Shown here piece after piece: positions 51,220 through 62,800 of a DNA stretch of 64,000 nucleotides. The translations under genes and the position numbers were made by a program. Source of the DNA: Hyaloscypha bicolor E (Eukaryota > Ascomycota > Leotiomycetes > Helotiales > Hyaloscyphaceae); the NCBI RefSeq assembly GCF_002865645.1, contig NW_020194555.1, positions 2,754,288 through 2,818,287 of the forward strand, in the 5' to 3' direction. Positions within the stretch are counted from its first letter, which is position 1, and each line of letters opens with the position of its first letter. The notes under the pieces were generated by a model, which did not search any database, had not been told where the DNA came from, and was given only the letters and a program-made list of their open reading frames with translations.

Positions 51220-52560
51220 GTTGTTCGAGGACAATCGAACTCAAGCCCTGGTGAACGAGAAGCACTGGGAAAGGGAAATGAAGGGGGTCGGCTTCAAAGA
51301 GGTTTTGTGGACGGACTGAAAGTCCCCAGAATCAAAGACTGTCCGCGTTATTGGCGCTTTTAAAACAGCGTCCGTTGCTGCAAAGAAGCCCGCCACAAAA
51401 ATGTCCATGGAGACTGTTGTCTACAAGACTTTAGGCGACACCGACATACAAGCGGATGTTTACTACCCCATCGATCCACCAAAGACAAAATTGCCAGTCG
51501 GTAAGCATGCACACGGGTCGGCACTTTCTGCAAAATACTGATCGTCTCAAAGCTCTCATGATTCATGGTGGAAGCCACATCATCTTCTCCCGAAAAGATA
51601 TCCGACCAACTCAGACACGTCTCTTGATTGAGAAGGGGTTTGTGCCTGTGAGCTTGGATCATAGACTTTGCCCAGAAGTCAAACTTGCCGAGGGAGGCAT
51701 GGTAGATGTTTGTGATGCTCTGGAATGGGCTAGAACCAAGCTGCCACACATCAAACTTCAGAGCGACGTCCAGATTGATGGTGAGAGAGCTGTTGTTGTT
51801 GGGTGGTCATCGGGTGGGCAATTGGCAATGTCACTGGCATGGACTGCACCACAAAAAGTCTTGAGGCCACCTGAGGCAATTTTGGCTTTCTACTGTCCGA
51901 CCAACTATGAAGACGAATGTGAGAAGGCCATCTTCTTGATTGAGTTTAGGGAAACTTTGCTAACTTGTCACTAGGGTGGAGACATCCCATTCAGCCAAAC
52001 GGCGCAGAAGATTCGGGAGCCCAGTATGATGTATTGGAAGCGATTCAAGACAAGCCCGTAAGTTCCTAAATCCCCTGACCTAAAAAATCAAACAGATCAC
52101 CAATTACGGAATTGTCGGTGCATGGGAGCCACTGTCTGACCCTCGTATACGCATCGATCCACGCTGCCGCATCGTCCTCCACATCAATTGGAAGGCTCAA
52201 ATACTGCCCGTCATCATTGGTGGTCTCCCCAGCAAGAAGAAGAGCTCGGGATTGTCGGTGAAGAACTGGAATGCTCTTCCACAGCCTACCTTGGAGGAGA
52301 TTATTCCCTGTAGTCCGCTCGCACAGATTGTCCGTGGGAATTATCAGACACCTACCTTCATGATTCACGGGACCAATGACGATTTGATTCCATGGGAACA
52401 ATCACAAGGCACCTTTGATGCACTTCTGAGCGAGGGAGTCGAGGCTGGTCTGGTGCTGGTTGAAGGGGCACGACATTTTTGTGATCTCAGCAGCAACCCG
52501 GCATCAGAAGGATGGAAGGCAGTTCTCAAAGGATACGAATTTCTTAGTAACCACGTTTAA
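51220..52560 (+). pseudogene. C-terminal fragment of a non-reducing polyketide synthase (end of methyltransferase plus thioesterase)
   Basis: Reads LFEDNRTQALVNEKHWEREM...GFKEVLWTD, the end of a C-methyltransferase domain, then a TGA (51317-51319), then an alpha/beta-hydrolase thioesterase. Exons to 51500, 51553-51918, 51975-52057 and 52096-52560; all three introns (52, 56 and 38 bp) keep phase. The thioesterase has HGG (oxyanion loop), GWSSGGQ (nucleophile serine), HGTNDDLIPWE (acid) and GARHF (histidine). The layout matches NR-PKSs of the ACP-CMeT-TE type, such as mycophenolic-acid and dimethylorsellinate synthases. The 5' part (SAT, KS, AT, PT, ACP) is missing because a MULE-like element ends exactly where coding starts. 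Not functional. Confidence 0.85.
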
Positions 52561-52898
52561 GGGTAGCTTATTTCATAGAGTAGACAGATTTCCTACATAG
52601 AAATTGAACTTCCTGATGTCAAAATTATTATAATTGAGATCGTGACCACCAATAAGTTGGGGGGCGGGGGGGCTTTGCTGTGAACCGACTTCCACATTTA
52701 CTAGTGTCTAAGTATAGAAATCAACGCAATAACAGTAAGCCTGAGTCACGGTAAGATCCCCGATATTTCGTTCGGGAAACTCCCATCCGTTTCTCGGAAG
52801 CTCTCCGAGCTAGAAAATAGTATTTATGAGGGTTGGTAGCTGTTTACCTCTAGTTAGTATCCGTTCTCCTCAAACCTGTACAACATCACGCTTACACA
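52561..52898 (+). promoter_or_regulatory. Upstream region of the O-methyltransferase
   Basis: 338 bp between the PKS stop and the next ATG. It contains an inverted repeat CTCGGA-N5-TCCGAG (52793-52809), that is CGG-N7-CCG, a plausible Zn2Cys6 site, about 90 bp before the ATG. A G-run (GGGGGGCGGGGGGGC, near 52660) lies in the PKS 3' region. Roles are inferred from the motif type only. Confidence 0.4.
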
Positions 52899-55608
52899 AT
52901 GGACTTCATATCGCAATTCACTGCTTCCTTTCTTTTCGTGATCCTGTCAATTCTTGCTGTTGGATCTTTGCCTCAGTTCCTAGCAAGACTTTTCCCCAGC
53001 AAACCAGCGTCGAAGAATCGAGAGTTGTCAACGAAGTCTGGCAATGCCGAACTATCCATTGCCTCGCTTTCCGACCAGATCTCTGAACTATCTTCGCAAA
53101 TATCAGCATGTCTCTCAGAAGCTGGTCAATCCGAGCCAGATTTCAGCACCTCTGTAGCGAGTGTGCTGCTTACGACACCGGAATATGAATCATTGCGAGC
53201 TTCCCTGAATGACGCTGCCCTCGATCTGTTGCGTCTGGTCAATGGTCCGCGAAACACCTTGCGAACAATGTGCTTTTCACATTATGATCTCTCCTCTTTA
53301 CAGATAGCACTTGAACGGGGCTTCTTCGTCCACGTTCCGTTGCCAAAAGAAATCCAAGGCAAAGAAGACGCCGGTATCCATATTGCAAGAATTGCAGAGA
53401 AGGCTAAGATGGATGTGGACCGAGCTGCTAGAGTACTTCGCTTGTTGGCCACTCATCGCATCTTTGAGGAAGTGGGTAGTGGGAGCGGAAGGTTCAGACA
53501 CACGGCAATGTCTGCTCTGATGGCGAGAGACAAGGATTTTCATGCCATGGCTCATATGCAGTGAGTTTGTCCTGCGCGAGATCGGAAGCACGTCATGCAG
53601 CAAGCAATACTGATACCAACCTTCTAGAATGGACGAAATATTCAAAGCGGCTTCAGAGTTATCAACCCTGCTTGACCGGTCGCCTTATGTTTCGAAACGT
53701 CTCCGGGCAGTCGAATCGACAGTCGGTTTTAACCCGATTAGGTTCGATTCTGCGGCGCTTTCTAGCACTATCGCCACTTGGTGGGGGTTTGTATGGTCGC
53801 GCGATAAGCTTCGAAATTCCTTCTAAACTCGAAATCTGAACTAAAGATATATATAAGAACCAAAGACAGCTTTACTAATGCGATTATATATTTGACTAAA
53901 AACTATAACTTTACCGGTATACCTCCATATATTAAATCGAGAAGTATACTAGACTAATTAAGCCCCCTACCCCCTACCAAAATGGCCGCTCGCGTAATCG
54001 GCCCCCCCCTTCTGTGCCCTATACCTAGCCCGAAAATTATTATACGGACCGAAAATTTGAGATTCTGAAAGCGTATATATAGTTTCGCGATTCTAGAATA
54101 AAAAATTAGTTAAAATAGATTATAAAGGCGACTAAAAAGTAATACTTTTATATATACAGATTATACTAGTAGATAGTGCCCTGAGGGCAAGGGGTTTAGG
54201 ATAGTAAGCGAGCCCTATAGCAGGCGCTATATCCCCTAACTTACCCCCTTTTTACGTCACTATAACTTTAGCAGAAGTAATCGTAGAAATAAAAGAACCT
54301 TAGATTCTGAAAAAGCAGAAGCTAATAGTGATTTCAATATATGGCTTCTACTTAATTATATTAAAGACTAGCTACTATAGGTAGCCGAGAAAAAATATTA
54401 GATTTGCATATATAGTACTAAGCGAGATGTGCCTATTAATCCCCCCGGTAAAATGTCCTTTCTATAGTAGTAGGGCCTATATAAAATTATAGTAGAAAGC
54501 ACGTAAATAGTATATTGGCCCGATGCAAATTCGGCCTCAAACACTACTAAAGTCACTATATCTTGAGTCAAAATATTATATGAATAATAAGCACTGCGGG
54601 CGTGGCTGAAACACGCTTTACCGCTTTACTAATCGGGTTAAAACCGACTGTCGATTCGACTGTCCGGAGACATTTCGCTTATGTTTCGGACACCGAGAAC
54701 TCTGCATTCCGTACCAGGTTTGGGGTCACTACGTATGCGTACTATGAGCAGAATCCTCTTAAGGGTGCTAGATTTGCTCAGTCCATGGACGCTTGGTCAC
54801 GAAGTAAGTTTGGGATTTCAACAGTTGCCCTCCATGATCCTGCCATTCAATGAGTCAAAGAATGACAATGCTAACGATATTCCTGAAGTGAACGGACAGA
54901 TTGCCGAACTGCACCGCAGTTTTCCTTGGGCTTCCTTGAAGAATGGAAAAATAGTGGATATCGGTGGTGGATCAGGTCACATATCAATCGGACTTGCTCG
55001 GGTATTTCCCCTACTATATTGCTTTTGCCCAAAATTGACAAAGACTTACAATTTTGCAGGAATTCCCAGACTTGCGCTTCATCGTACAAGATGTCTCGAC
55101 AAAGATGCTATCCCAAGCACAAGAAGACATTGTCGCCAGCCTCGGAGGTCGCGTGACATTCCAGCAACACAGTTTCTTTGAACCTCAGCCCGTCCATGAT
55201 GCCAATGCCTTTCTTCTCCGACAGTGCTTGCACAACTACAATAGCTCTGACTGCGTTGGTATCATCCGTGCGCTGGTTCCTGCGCTTGAGAAGTGTAATG
55301 CCGGTCCACCATTTCTGATCAATGATATTATTTTGCCAGAGAGTGGTTCAACGACTCGCTATGTCGATCACCATCTGCGTCAAGTCGATTTGACGATGAT
55401 GGTTACTCTTGGTGCAAAGCAGAGAACTGCGAGAGAGTTTGAGAATCTATTGAAACAGGCAAACGAACGGTTCGAGGTATGTGTCTCCTGAATGAGTCCA
55501 ACTAGTTATATGATGCGGATGCTGATTATGCTGGATTTGTAGGTGGTTCGCGTCGCCCAGAACCCACTGGGTGCAGGTCTACTTGAAAGCTATCTGAAGG
55601 TTGCTTGA
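52899..55608 (+). pseudogene. O-methyltransferase (SAM-dependent), split by a MULE-like insertion
   Basis: Fungal secondary-metabolite O-methyltransferase. Coding segments: 52899-53560, 53628-53692, [985-bp insertion plus TSD], 54687-54803, 54889-55001, 55060-55476 and 55543-55608. All four introns (67, 85, 58 and 66 bp) are phase-consistent, and the 85-bp one has a GCTAAC branch site. Leaving out the insertion and one TSD copy restores the frame exactly. A hydrophobic N-terminus (about residues 5-30) suggests membrane anchoring. Then come a winged-helix dimerisation region, SAM motif VDIGGGSGHISIGLA, catalytic-region HNYNSSD and DIILPE, and DLTMMVTLGAKQRT. As it stands translation stops inside the insertion, before the catalytic domain, so the enzyme is disrupted. 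Confidence 0.85.
53684..54686. mobile_element. MULE-like non-autonomous element, 985 bp, TSD CTTATGTTT
   Basis: Element 53693-54677 with 49-bp terminal inverted repeats (CGAAACGTCTCCGGGCAGTC at the left; two C/T mismatches over the full length) and an exact 9-bp duplication CTTATGTTT (53684-53692, 54678-54686). Nine-bp duplications and long TIRs mark Mutator-like elements. No transposase. Each TIR contains the small palindrome GTCGAATCGAC. The interior is AT-rich but not as RIPed as the retroelements. A second copy of the right end lies at 50473-51219. Confidence 0.9.
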
Positions 55609-56656
55609 TACAATGTGGAGCTCCTCTAGAATTGTTGATGGGCGAGCAGAGCTTTTCGTACTTCGGATGCAGTCGAGTCAATCCAATTAAACTCATGCAG
55701 CAGAGCCTTAAGCACCTCGGATGCAGTCGAGTCATTTCAATCTAAATCATACATTCTTAAATTGCATGCATTCTAGCACCAAATTCTAAGTGAGGTCATA
55801 ACGCAGGGAGCTAAGAAGACGAATTGATCCAAGATATGGAGGTACGGCAGATGTTTTGTGTCGAATCCCGATAACAGTAATACAAGTAGATTCAAAGATC
55901 TCAAAGACTCATCCGGTGCTTCGAAACCCTCTAGATTCCTCAAGAGCTCTGAACTACTTCATTACTACTTCATTACTGGCAAATCTATTCGCCAAGCCTC
56001 ATCGAGAATTCTCCGATGCAAGGGCGGTCGACGACCCAATCAACAACCTTAGACTTAAGGAATTCCACTACTCCGTGTGAAGCCTTCTCTTGGCAGAAGA
56101 GATAGCCCTGATAGGCAACACGAGCCCTTCCAAGAAGTGAACAGGCCATGCGGACCCCTAACTGTGCACGGTTGCAACCACAAAGATCTGCATCCCTCTC
56201 ACGTTGGACCACACGGATCACCCGACGGTCTTCTCGGCATCGGTATCGCGATACCGTGTATCTGACGATGCCTAATTGAGCTCGCCGTGCTCTTCATCCT
56301 CGCCGAATACGGTTAGTCTCGGTACTTTAGCGACGCTGACCAGTACCGACATCTTGCTCGGGTGCTCGGCCGAGGACCGAAACCAACACTTATTACCGTA
56401 TAGATCTCGCTCCAACTCCTAGCCATTGAAATCTGCAGAAAGTGGGCATTGGGCGGAATGTGACAGTAGCTGTAACAAGGAGTCATAAAGTTTCTTTATG
56501 AGTCAAAGGGATCGGCTTTCGGAGATAGGACCGAGCGGGCCAATGCGAGGAGGACTTAGAAGGGCTCGTTGAGCCTCGTCTTCTTCAACTTTCTTCATGC
56601 AATTCTCAAAAAAATACTATCTTCTATCTTTAGAAAATAAAGATCTCGCCGCAGTC
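55609..56656. other. Intergenic region before the MFS exporter
   Basis: About 1 kb with no supported gene. It holds an imperfect tandem duplication (about 55648-55735). Open frames at 55856-56265 are short, overlap on both strands and show no domain. The last 100 bp are CT-rich, as in fungal leaders. Confidence 0.45.
55648..55735. repeat. Imperfect tandem duplication after the O-methyltransferase
   Basis: Two copies of a unit containing GCAGAGC...CTTCGGATGCAGTCGAGTCA, about 50 bp apart. It starts about 40 bp after the O-methyltransferase stop, so it could fall in that gene's 3' UTR. Confidence 0.6.
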
Positions 56657-58594
56657 ATGTCAATCATTCGCGATGCGCCCTTGGGCCAGATCTGTCGGTT
56701 GATTCTGGGACCTGAGTCATTTCCTTACCCTGATGAGAAGGAAGGATTTCAATTGAAACTTCCTGAAGTCAAATCTGAGCCTGTAGCGGAGCAAACAACT
56801 GAAGCGCAAGAGAATGGATCAGTGGAGAAGAATGAGGGGACGGACGAGGCAGAGTCGTCTAATGCGGATGTGGAGAAAGGACCGGGTCCTGGGCCTTCAC
56901 CAAATGATGGGTATCAGACTGTGGGCTGGTATGACGACAAGGACCCTGAGAATCCGCTGAATTGGTCCACCGGAAAGAAAACTTTCACATATTTTCAGAT
57001 CTGTCTGCTTACGTTTTCTGGTATGTTTTTTGGTTGAGATTGGCAGACCTCGAGTAACAATGGTTGTAGTATATTCTGGTTCGGCCATCATTACGCCAGC
57101 AGAGCCGGTTTTCATCGAGATATTTGGTGTCAGCGCTGAAGTTTCGTCTTTGGTGTTGTCGATGTATGTTTTGGGATATGTAGGTTGCCATGATCCTTGC
57201 GCAGGGAAAAATAACTCACAATTCCTAGGGAGTCGGGCCTTTATTTTTCAGTCCACTGTCGGAAATGCCACGGATGGGAAGGAGTATTCCATATTTTGCA
57301 TCTTTGACACTTTTCATCATCATCACCGCTGTAACAAGCCGAGTTTCGAACTTCCCCGGGCTGGTTGTTCTCCGTTTTATCCAGGGAGTTCTTGGTGGTC
57401 CTGTCCTGGCGACTGGCGGAGCTTCTGCAGGCGATATCCTGTCATTCCCCAAGATCCCATATGGTCTAGCATTTTGGGGTGTTGCTGCTTTGGCAGGTCC
57501 AGCTCTTGGTCCATTGCTGTCTGGATTCTCTGTGCCGTTGAGCTCTTGGAGATGGTCTATGTATGAGCTACTCATCATGTGTGGATTCTGCTGGCTTCTC
57601 CTATTCTGCTTCTTGCCCGAGACGAATGCAGATACCATTCTTCTGAAGCGCGCCAAACGCCTGCGGAAATCAACTGGCAACGAGAATATCAGGTCTGACT
57701 CGGAAATTAAGCAGGGAAATCTACATTTCCTGAAGCTGCTTGGTACATATTTGACTACGCCGTTCTTGGTGACAATCCAGGATCCTTCGATTGCTTTCAT
57801 CAATGTCTATACTGGTCTCATTTATGGCATCTTTGTGAGTTGCATAATCTGTGCTATGGCTATGTTGCTAATGACATCTAGTACTCGTTCTTCGAATCCT
57901 TCCCACTTGTCTACAGAGGTATCTATGGTTATTCTATTGGAATCATGGGTGTTGTATTCCTCTGCATTATTGTGGCCTGCTTCTTTGGTGTGACCACATA
58001 CCTTGCCACCATCTATTTCCACTATGAACCATATACCATGAAGAGCCTGATGGCAGGTGGCATTGGATCTGTGGAGCATCGACTCCTACCTGGTGTGATT
58101 GCTGCTTTTATCGCTCCAGGTGGAATTTTCATCTTTGCCTGGTGCGCGAGGGCAGATATCACTTGGGTTGCGCCTACGATTGGGATTGTTCTTTACATGG
58201 CATGTGTTTTCAATGTAAGTTGGCCATCTCCAAGTTGATGCCTGCAGATAGTAAGGCTCGTTAGATTACCATGGCTGTGTTTATCTATCTACCAATGAGT
58301 TATCCAAGATATGCTGCAAGTCTCTTTGCTGCCAACTGTAAGTAGCTACCTCTTTCTGGTGCAGTTGACATGTCAAAGCACATTTTTGCTAATTGTATTA
58401 TGATAGCCTTCTTGCGCAGTGCTGTGGCTTGTGGATCTATCCACTTCGCGCAGCCTCTGTTCGGTAATCTCGGTATTGGAAAGGGATGTAGTCTTCTCGG
58501 AGGTCTGATGTTTGCTTGCTTCTTTGGCATTTTCACGCTCTGGAAGTATGGTGAACAATTGAGAGCCAGGAGCAAGTTCGCTCAGGTGTACTGA
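56657..58594 (+). CDS. MFS drug:H+ antiporter (DHA1-type exporter), six exons
   Basis: Plasma-membrane efflux transporter of the 12-helix DHA1 family. Exons 56657-57020, 57070-57179, 57229-57834, 57882-58214, 58265-58337 and 58407-58594. All five introns keep phase and each join restores family-typical sequence (LTFSVYSGSAIITPAEP, VLGYGVGPLFFSP, GIFYSFFESFP, AANSFLRS). Signature motifs: DPENPLNWSTGKK before helix 1, SPLSEMPRMGRS (motif A region), LATGGASAGDIL and LALAGPALGPLL-like motif C, PETNADTILLKRAKRLRKSTG in the central loop. I chose ATG 56657 (MSIIRDAPLGQ) because relatives start there; an in-frame ATG at 56597 adds 20 residues. Reads intact. It probably exports the metabolite of the neighbouring enzymes, an inference from context. 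Confidence 0.85.
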
Positions 58595-59530
58595 ACGGCC
58601 GGAGACAGTATGGTTGAAGGTGGATAGAATCTTGTAGTGTGGAAAGTGAGTGGGGTGCTTGGGTTCTGAGAGGTTGGTGTTTAATTCTGTATTGGGCTGG
58701 GGCGGTGCTTAATTCGCTTCAGGGTCCATCTCCGCATCGATGGTGTTCATCTGGGCGGACGTGGGGTTTACTGCTTTTCCGTGCGCGTACGGCTTCTATT
58801 CTTATCTTTTGATGGATGAAAGCTATGCGTTGCTTCATCCAGTGAAGTTTATAGTCATTGGCTCTTTGAAGATTTGATTTGTTGTTAGTTAAATGGGTTT
58901 AACCAATAGGCATGTGTACTGCTAGTACAGGATCACAAGAAGATCTAGAGGAGCTCAAGCAGTACATCTATAGCCGACGTGTCTGCTTGCAATCAAGCTG
59001 ACTCGACGACTTTGTCCACAGAAGTTCTGCAGTCTGTTACCAAGCAAAGCGCTCGATTGCATCCCAGAACAAGTGCACACGCTTTACAGCCCAATGTCAC
59101 GATACCGAGCTTGAAGCTTGACAGCTTAATGAGCGTATAGCCCTGCTCGAAGTGAGCATCTCAAGCCCCACGTTTGGTCATCCACATGGTGATTGAATCC
59201 CTTAATGTTCGCCAGAATCTGGGCACCGAAGGCGCATCTGAGTACCATTGGTACTTTGGAGAGAACTTCACTTCCCAGGAGCAGAAAGGTTGGTGTTTCA
59301 TGGGCCCATTCAAGGAAGCCCAGGTATGGAACAATGCCGACCACTGTGCCTCAAGTGTTCTGCTCTTTTGTGTCCCTGCAGGTCTTCGTAGCTTCGACTT
59401 GAGGGAGGCTTTCCGGGGATTGTGCATGGCCACCTTAAACAATGTCAGTTCACACATCTCCCATTACACAACTCAGAGAACTTCCAAGTAGATAGCCAAG
59501 AGGCATATTATTGATCATTTATCCTTCTAG
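58595..59530. other. Intergenic DNA downstream of the exporter
   Basis: No convincing gene. Frames of about 100 codons occur on both strands at 59126-59491, but they overlap each other and have no recognisable domain. Confidence 0.4.
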
Positions 59531-59741
59531 TTGGGGCAAATTATAAGCCCTAACAATTGGGGCAGATTCTATACCTAAATAATTAGGGCAGGTTATTAAC
59601 CCTAATAATTAGGGCAGACTTTTGAGCCCAAATAATTGGGGCAGGTTATATGCCCTAATAATTAGGGCAGACTTTTGAGCCCAAATAATTGGGGCAGATT
59701 CTATACCCTAATAATTGGGGCAAATTATGAGCCCAAATAAA
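59531..59741. repeat. Minisatellite, about eight units of 26-27 bp
   Basis: Degenerate units following the pattern TT[GA]GGGCA..TT.TA..CCCTAATAA. GGGCA and CCCTA/CCCAA words alternate, so each unit can fold back on itself. Units alternate between two sub-types (AGACTTTTGAGCCC and GGTTATA.NCCC), suggesting expansion of a dimer. Confidence 0.85.
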
Positions 59742-59756
59742 TGGTGTAGGATTTTG

Positions 59757-59829
59757 GTGCGGTTCCTTACGCAATTCCTTAGCCAAGGAGGTGCCCTAAC
59801 GGGGCGGGGAGAGTACGTAAGGAACTGGC
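59757..59829. repeat. Inverted repeat GGTTCCTTACG ... CGTAAGGAAC next to the minisatellite
   Basis: TGCGGTTCCTTACG and CGTAAGGAACTGGCA face each other across about 45 bp, and the loop contains a smaller palindrome CCTTAGCCAAGG. Could be a tiny MITE or a hairpin structure. No target duplication was recognised. Confidence 0.5.
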
Positions 59830-62800
59830 ACCATAAGGGGGTGAGCTGACTAATCTCGCATGCCTGTGCGGTGGTGGTGAGAAACGGATGCGCCACCATT
59901 TCTCGATGGCTTCCCACCTGAGACAACCAACATGCATGGGTTTCTTCCACACACCTCTCACGGCGCTGCGATTCGTCGCAAGCGCCATGATTTTGCGGGG
60001 TAAAAACGCGTGACGACAATCTTCACTTTGCGCTTGCAGTGCGCACCCCTGTCTCCTCTTCTCCCCAGTCTCACTAGTCGCCGTTGAAGAGAAGATTTGC
60101 TTTTTTTTTGGGGGGGAGTTTGGAGCAGGAAGTGGCACCACGGAGTCCTGCTCTGAGAAATCCCCAAGATCAGAACACAGTTTGCTAGCTCCGGGCGAGC
60201 TCAGACGAAATGCGTAGCGTGCTGCACTCTAGCCAGGCCTTGTACCCTGTACTTTTCCATACTTTGGCCGGTGGGTCGCGGTAGGGCGCGGGAGTTCGCT
60301 AGCACTGAATGGCTAATGGATCCTCAAGTGGAGTAGCGCGTACTGTATTTTGATGTCGTTGGACGGCGAGGAGAGGAGGAGGTGGTCTGTATGATGTCAC
60401 AAGTTGATTTTGGGAGCCATGTGATCGATAAGAACCTCTGGTATCGTGAGCAGGGTTCTAGAACGGTGGGAAGCGGACTTTGAAGGATTTCGCGGTGAGC
60501 ATCGGTTGCTCAGCTGACTGTGAGAGTGGGTGACTGGATCTGGTGAGATGTGGGGTTTTGGCGGTATCCTCGCGATGTCCTCGGTGTCGGAAAAATCTGA
60601 CATTGGGTCAGAATCAAGGCGTGTAGCTTTGAGAGGAGATACTTCTGAAGCTTTTGGAATTTGTGAGATGAGTTGACATGTTTGGAAGACATCTATCAGA
60701 TGTTTATGTCTTGGAGATGCACTTTTGGAGAAGCCTGAATACCTTGTGCTCGGTAATAGATCTCACATATCCAGGGATTTGGATCCAGTTTGCTTCATCC
60801 TAAATCAGCGCATCGGAACTCCAATTACGAGACGATGTCGGATCTTTTTTTCGTACTCTTCCTTGTAGCTCCAATTCCATGCTGTGCCCATCGGACTCGT
60901 TGTAACCACTCGCACTGCACGTGTACAACCAAGTTTATGTTTCCTGTATGCAACATTGGCTTACGGCGGGAAGCAGCGGCACGCTCCCAACCAACATTAT
61001 TGGATCACCAAACAGGACCTCGGAGAGTCAAAGTCGGACGGCCATAGGCTTTCTGCATTGGATAGCACGGCATCTCGGCGAAGTTGCAGCCACATACGAA
61101 GTATGTCCTCCGTTTGGGAACATGTAACGGTCTTTTCTCGGTCCTCTTTTTCAATCTTAACAATACAAAAGTTTTCACAATGGAACTAAATGTCAGCTCA
61201 TCATGGAGTCATACTCCGGAGTCCTCATGGACAAAGAATTTTCCACATCGCGTCCCCATCTCGGAAGATTTTCTCCTGTGGTGATATGCAAAAGGCTAGA
61301 CGCGGCTAGACTTTCCAATTTCCATGCTCGACCAGTTATTCGCCAGTTTCAATATGGCGTTTAATTTCCAGCTGTGCAACCCGTAATGCTGAAACCATTG
61401 AAACGGTGATTAATTGGTTTTGAATTCAGTGATCGAAGAGTTCTGGAATCGAGGCTAAACCGGTGGCAGCCTTCCGAAAAATTGATGCTGCAAGAGCGGG
61501 CTGAAGATTGCCCTAAGTGAATGGTCCAGGTGATCAATGGTTGCGATTCTCGAGCGACAACCGGATCCGTCCCGTTCACATGTGCTGTAAGCAGTTGTAG
61601 AAGGCTTCGGCCAATGATGCAAAAAAAAAAGGGGGTTCTAACGGCTCTACAGCTGCACTCGACTCCATATTCTCGGAGCCTCTTCGGTGGGAGCCCATTG
61701 ACGTGGAGAGTGGAGTGGTCCAGAGAAGTAGACACGGCGAGATATCCGAGAAGGCTGCAAGCCATATGTATCTTCTAGATCTTGAATCCGGGATTGCTAA
61801 TCGGTCAAATCATGATACAAAATCTGCTATTGGAGGAAAGTTAATGTTTCTTGCATGTTGCTGTTGCGTTCTTAGAAGGTGGGCTTCAAGTCTAAGTTCT
61901 ATTTCGGGCAAGCGTTCCCTCAAGGAGAGCTTCAACTCGAAAGTCAGCCTTGCCGAGGAACCCGAAGATCGAGCAGTGACTACAGTAAACCAGAGTGGGA
62001 CGATGTATTGGTCACTGAATGAGTGCGAAGCTTTGGGGACATTGAGGAGAGCAGGTGCTTGTGGCCTGTCCACCCCTCATTGAGCAGCGTTTGTTGAGTG
62101 CAGAAACCAACGTTACTGGAGTTGCTAATCCAAAATATCAGCTCTGCCAAACATGCATATCGATGGTACAGCGGGAGGAGGAGGAGGAAACGGAGCGCTC
62201 AGCGCAACGTGAAGCGTTCCAGCTGCAGAGGAGGTACGAAGTAAACAGAGGTTAGAGAGTGTCTGCCTGCACCTGGCTCTGTCCTCTCCTTTCCATACAA
62301 TACAGGAATCCCGTACCATTTTGATGAGCGGCGATGGATGGATTGATGGTTCCATGGTCACGCCTCCGCCTGCGACTGCCCCGGACTGGCTGGCGTGCTC
62401 CCCATGTCGAATAATCGGTCCGAGTCCTGGGCAGGGGATTCGGACAGGGGAGGCCTCCTAGCGCAAAGCGGGGAGAATTTAGTGTTTGGACGGGCGTGCT
62501 GCAGGCGCTGTGGGCGCTGTGGGGCGTCTGCACGGGCCAGGAAAGAGCTTGGAGGAGCTGCGAAGAGCTGCGAAGAGCTGGGGTAGTGGAAGGGAGAGCA
62601 TCGTGATTTGCGAATTTTGTAAGATGCACCCCAAAGGTGAGGTGAAAGGGGTGGACGAGACGGAGCGCTCAAGGGAACCATGCTGCGTCCCCATGGCACG
62701 GCAGAACAATACAACACAACACAACACAACACAACCAAACGTGGGCCCATTCACCAGTGCGTCGAAACTGAACCGATCCGTCCTCACGAGACACGGCTGC

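Noticed and set aside
54804..54824. A 21-nt intron or a frameshift in the O-methyltransferase
   Set aside because: A normal 85-bp intron (54804-54888) with GTAAGT, GCTAAC and AAG fits the phase and restores family-like sequence, so no frameshift is needed.
59126..59491. Overlapping frames of about 100 codons on both strands
   Set aside because: No recognisable domain, no clear promoter or intron pattern, and both strands are equally open. Not supportable as a gene.
61361..62083. Frames of 126-134 codons on both strands upstream of the sugar transporter
   Set aside because: Mutually overlapping, no domain, low-complexity composition. Treated as intergenic.
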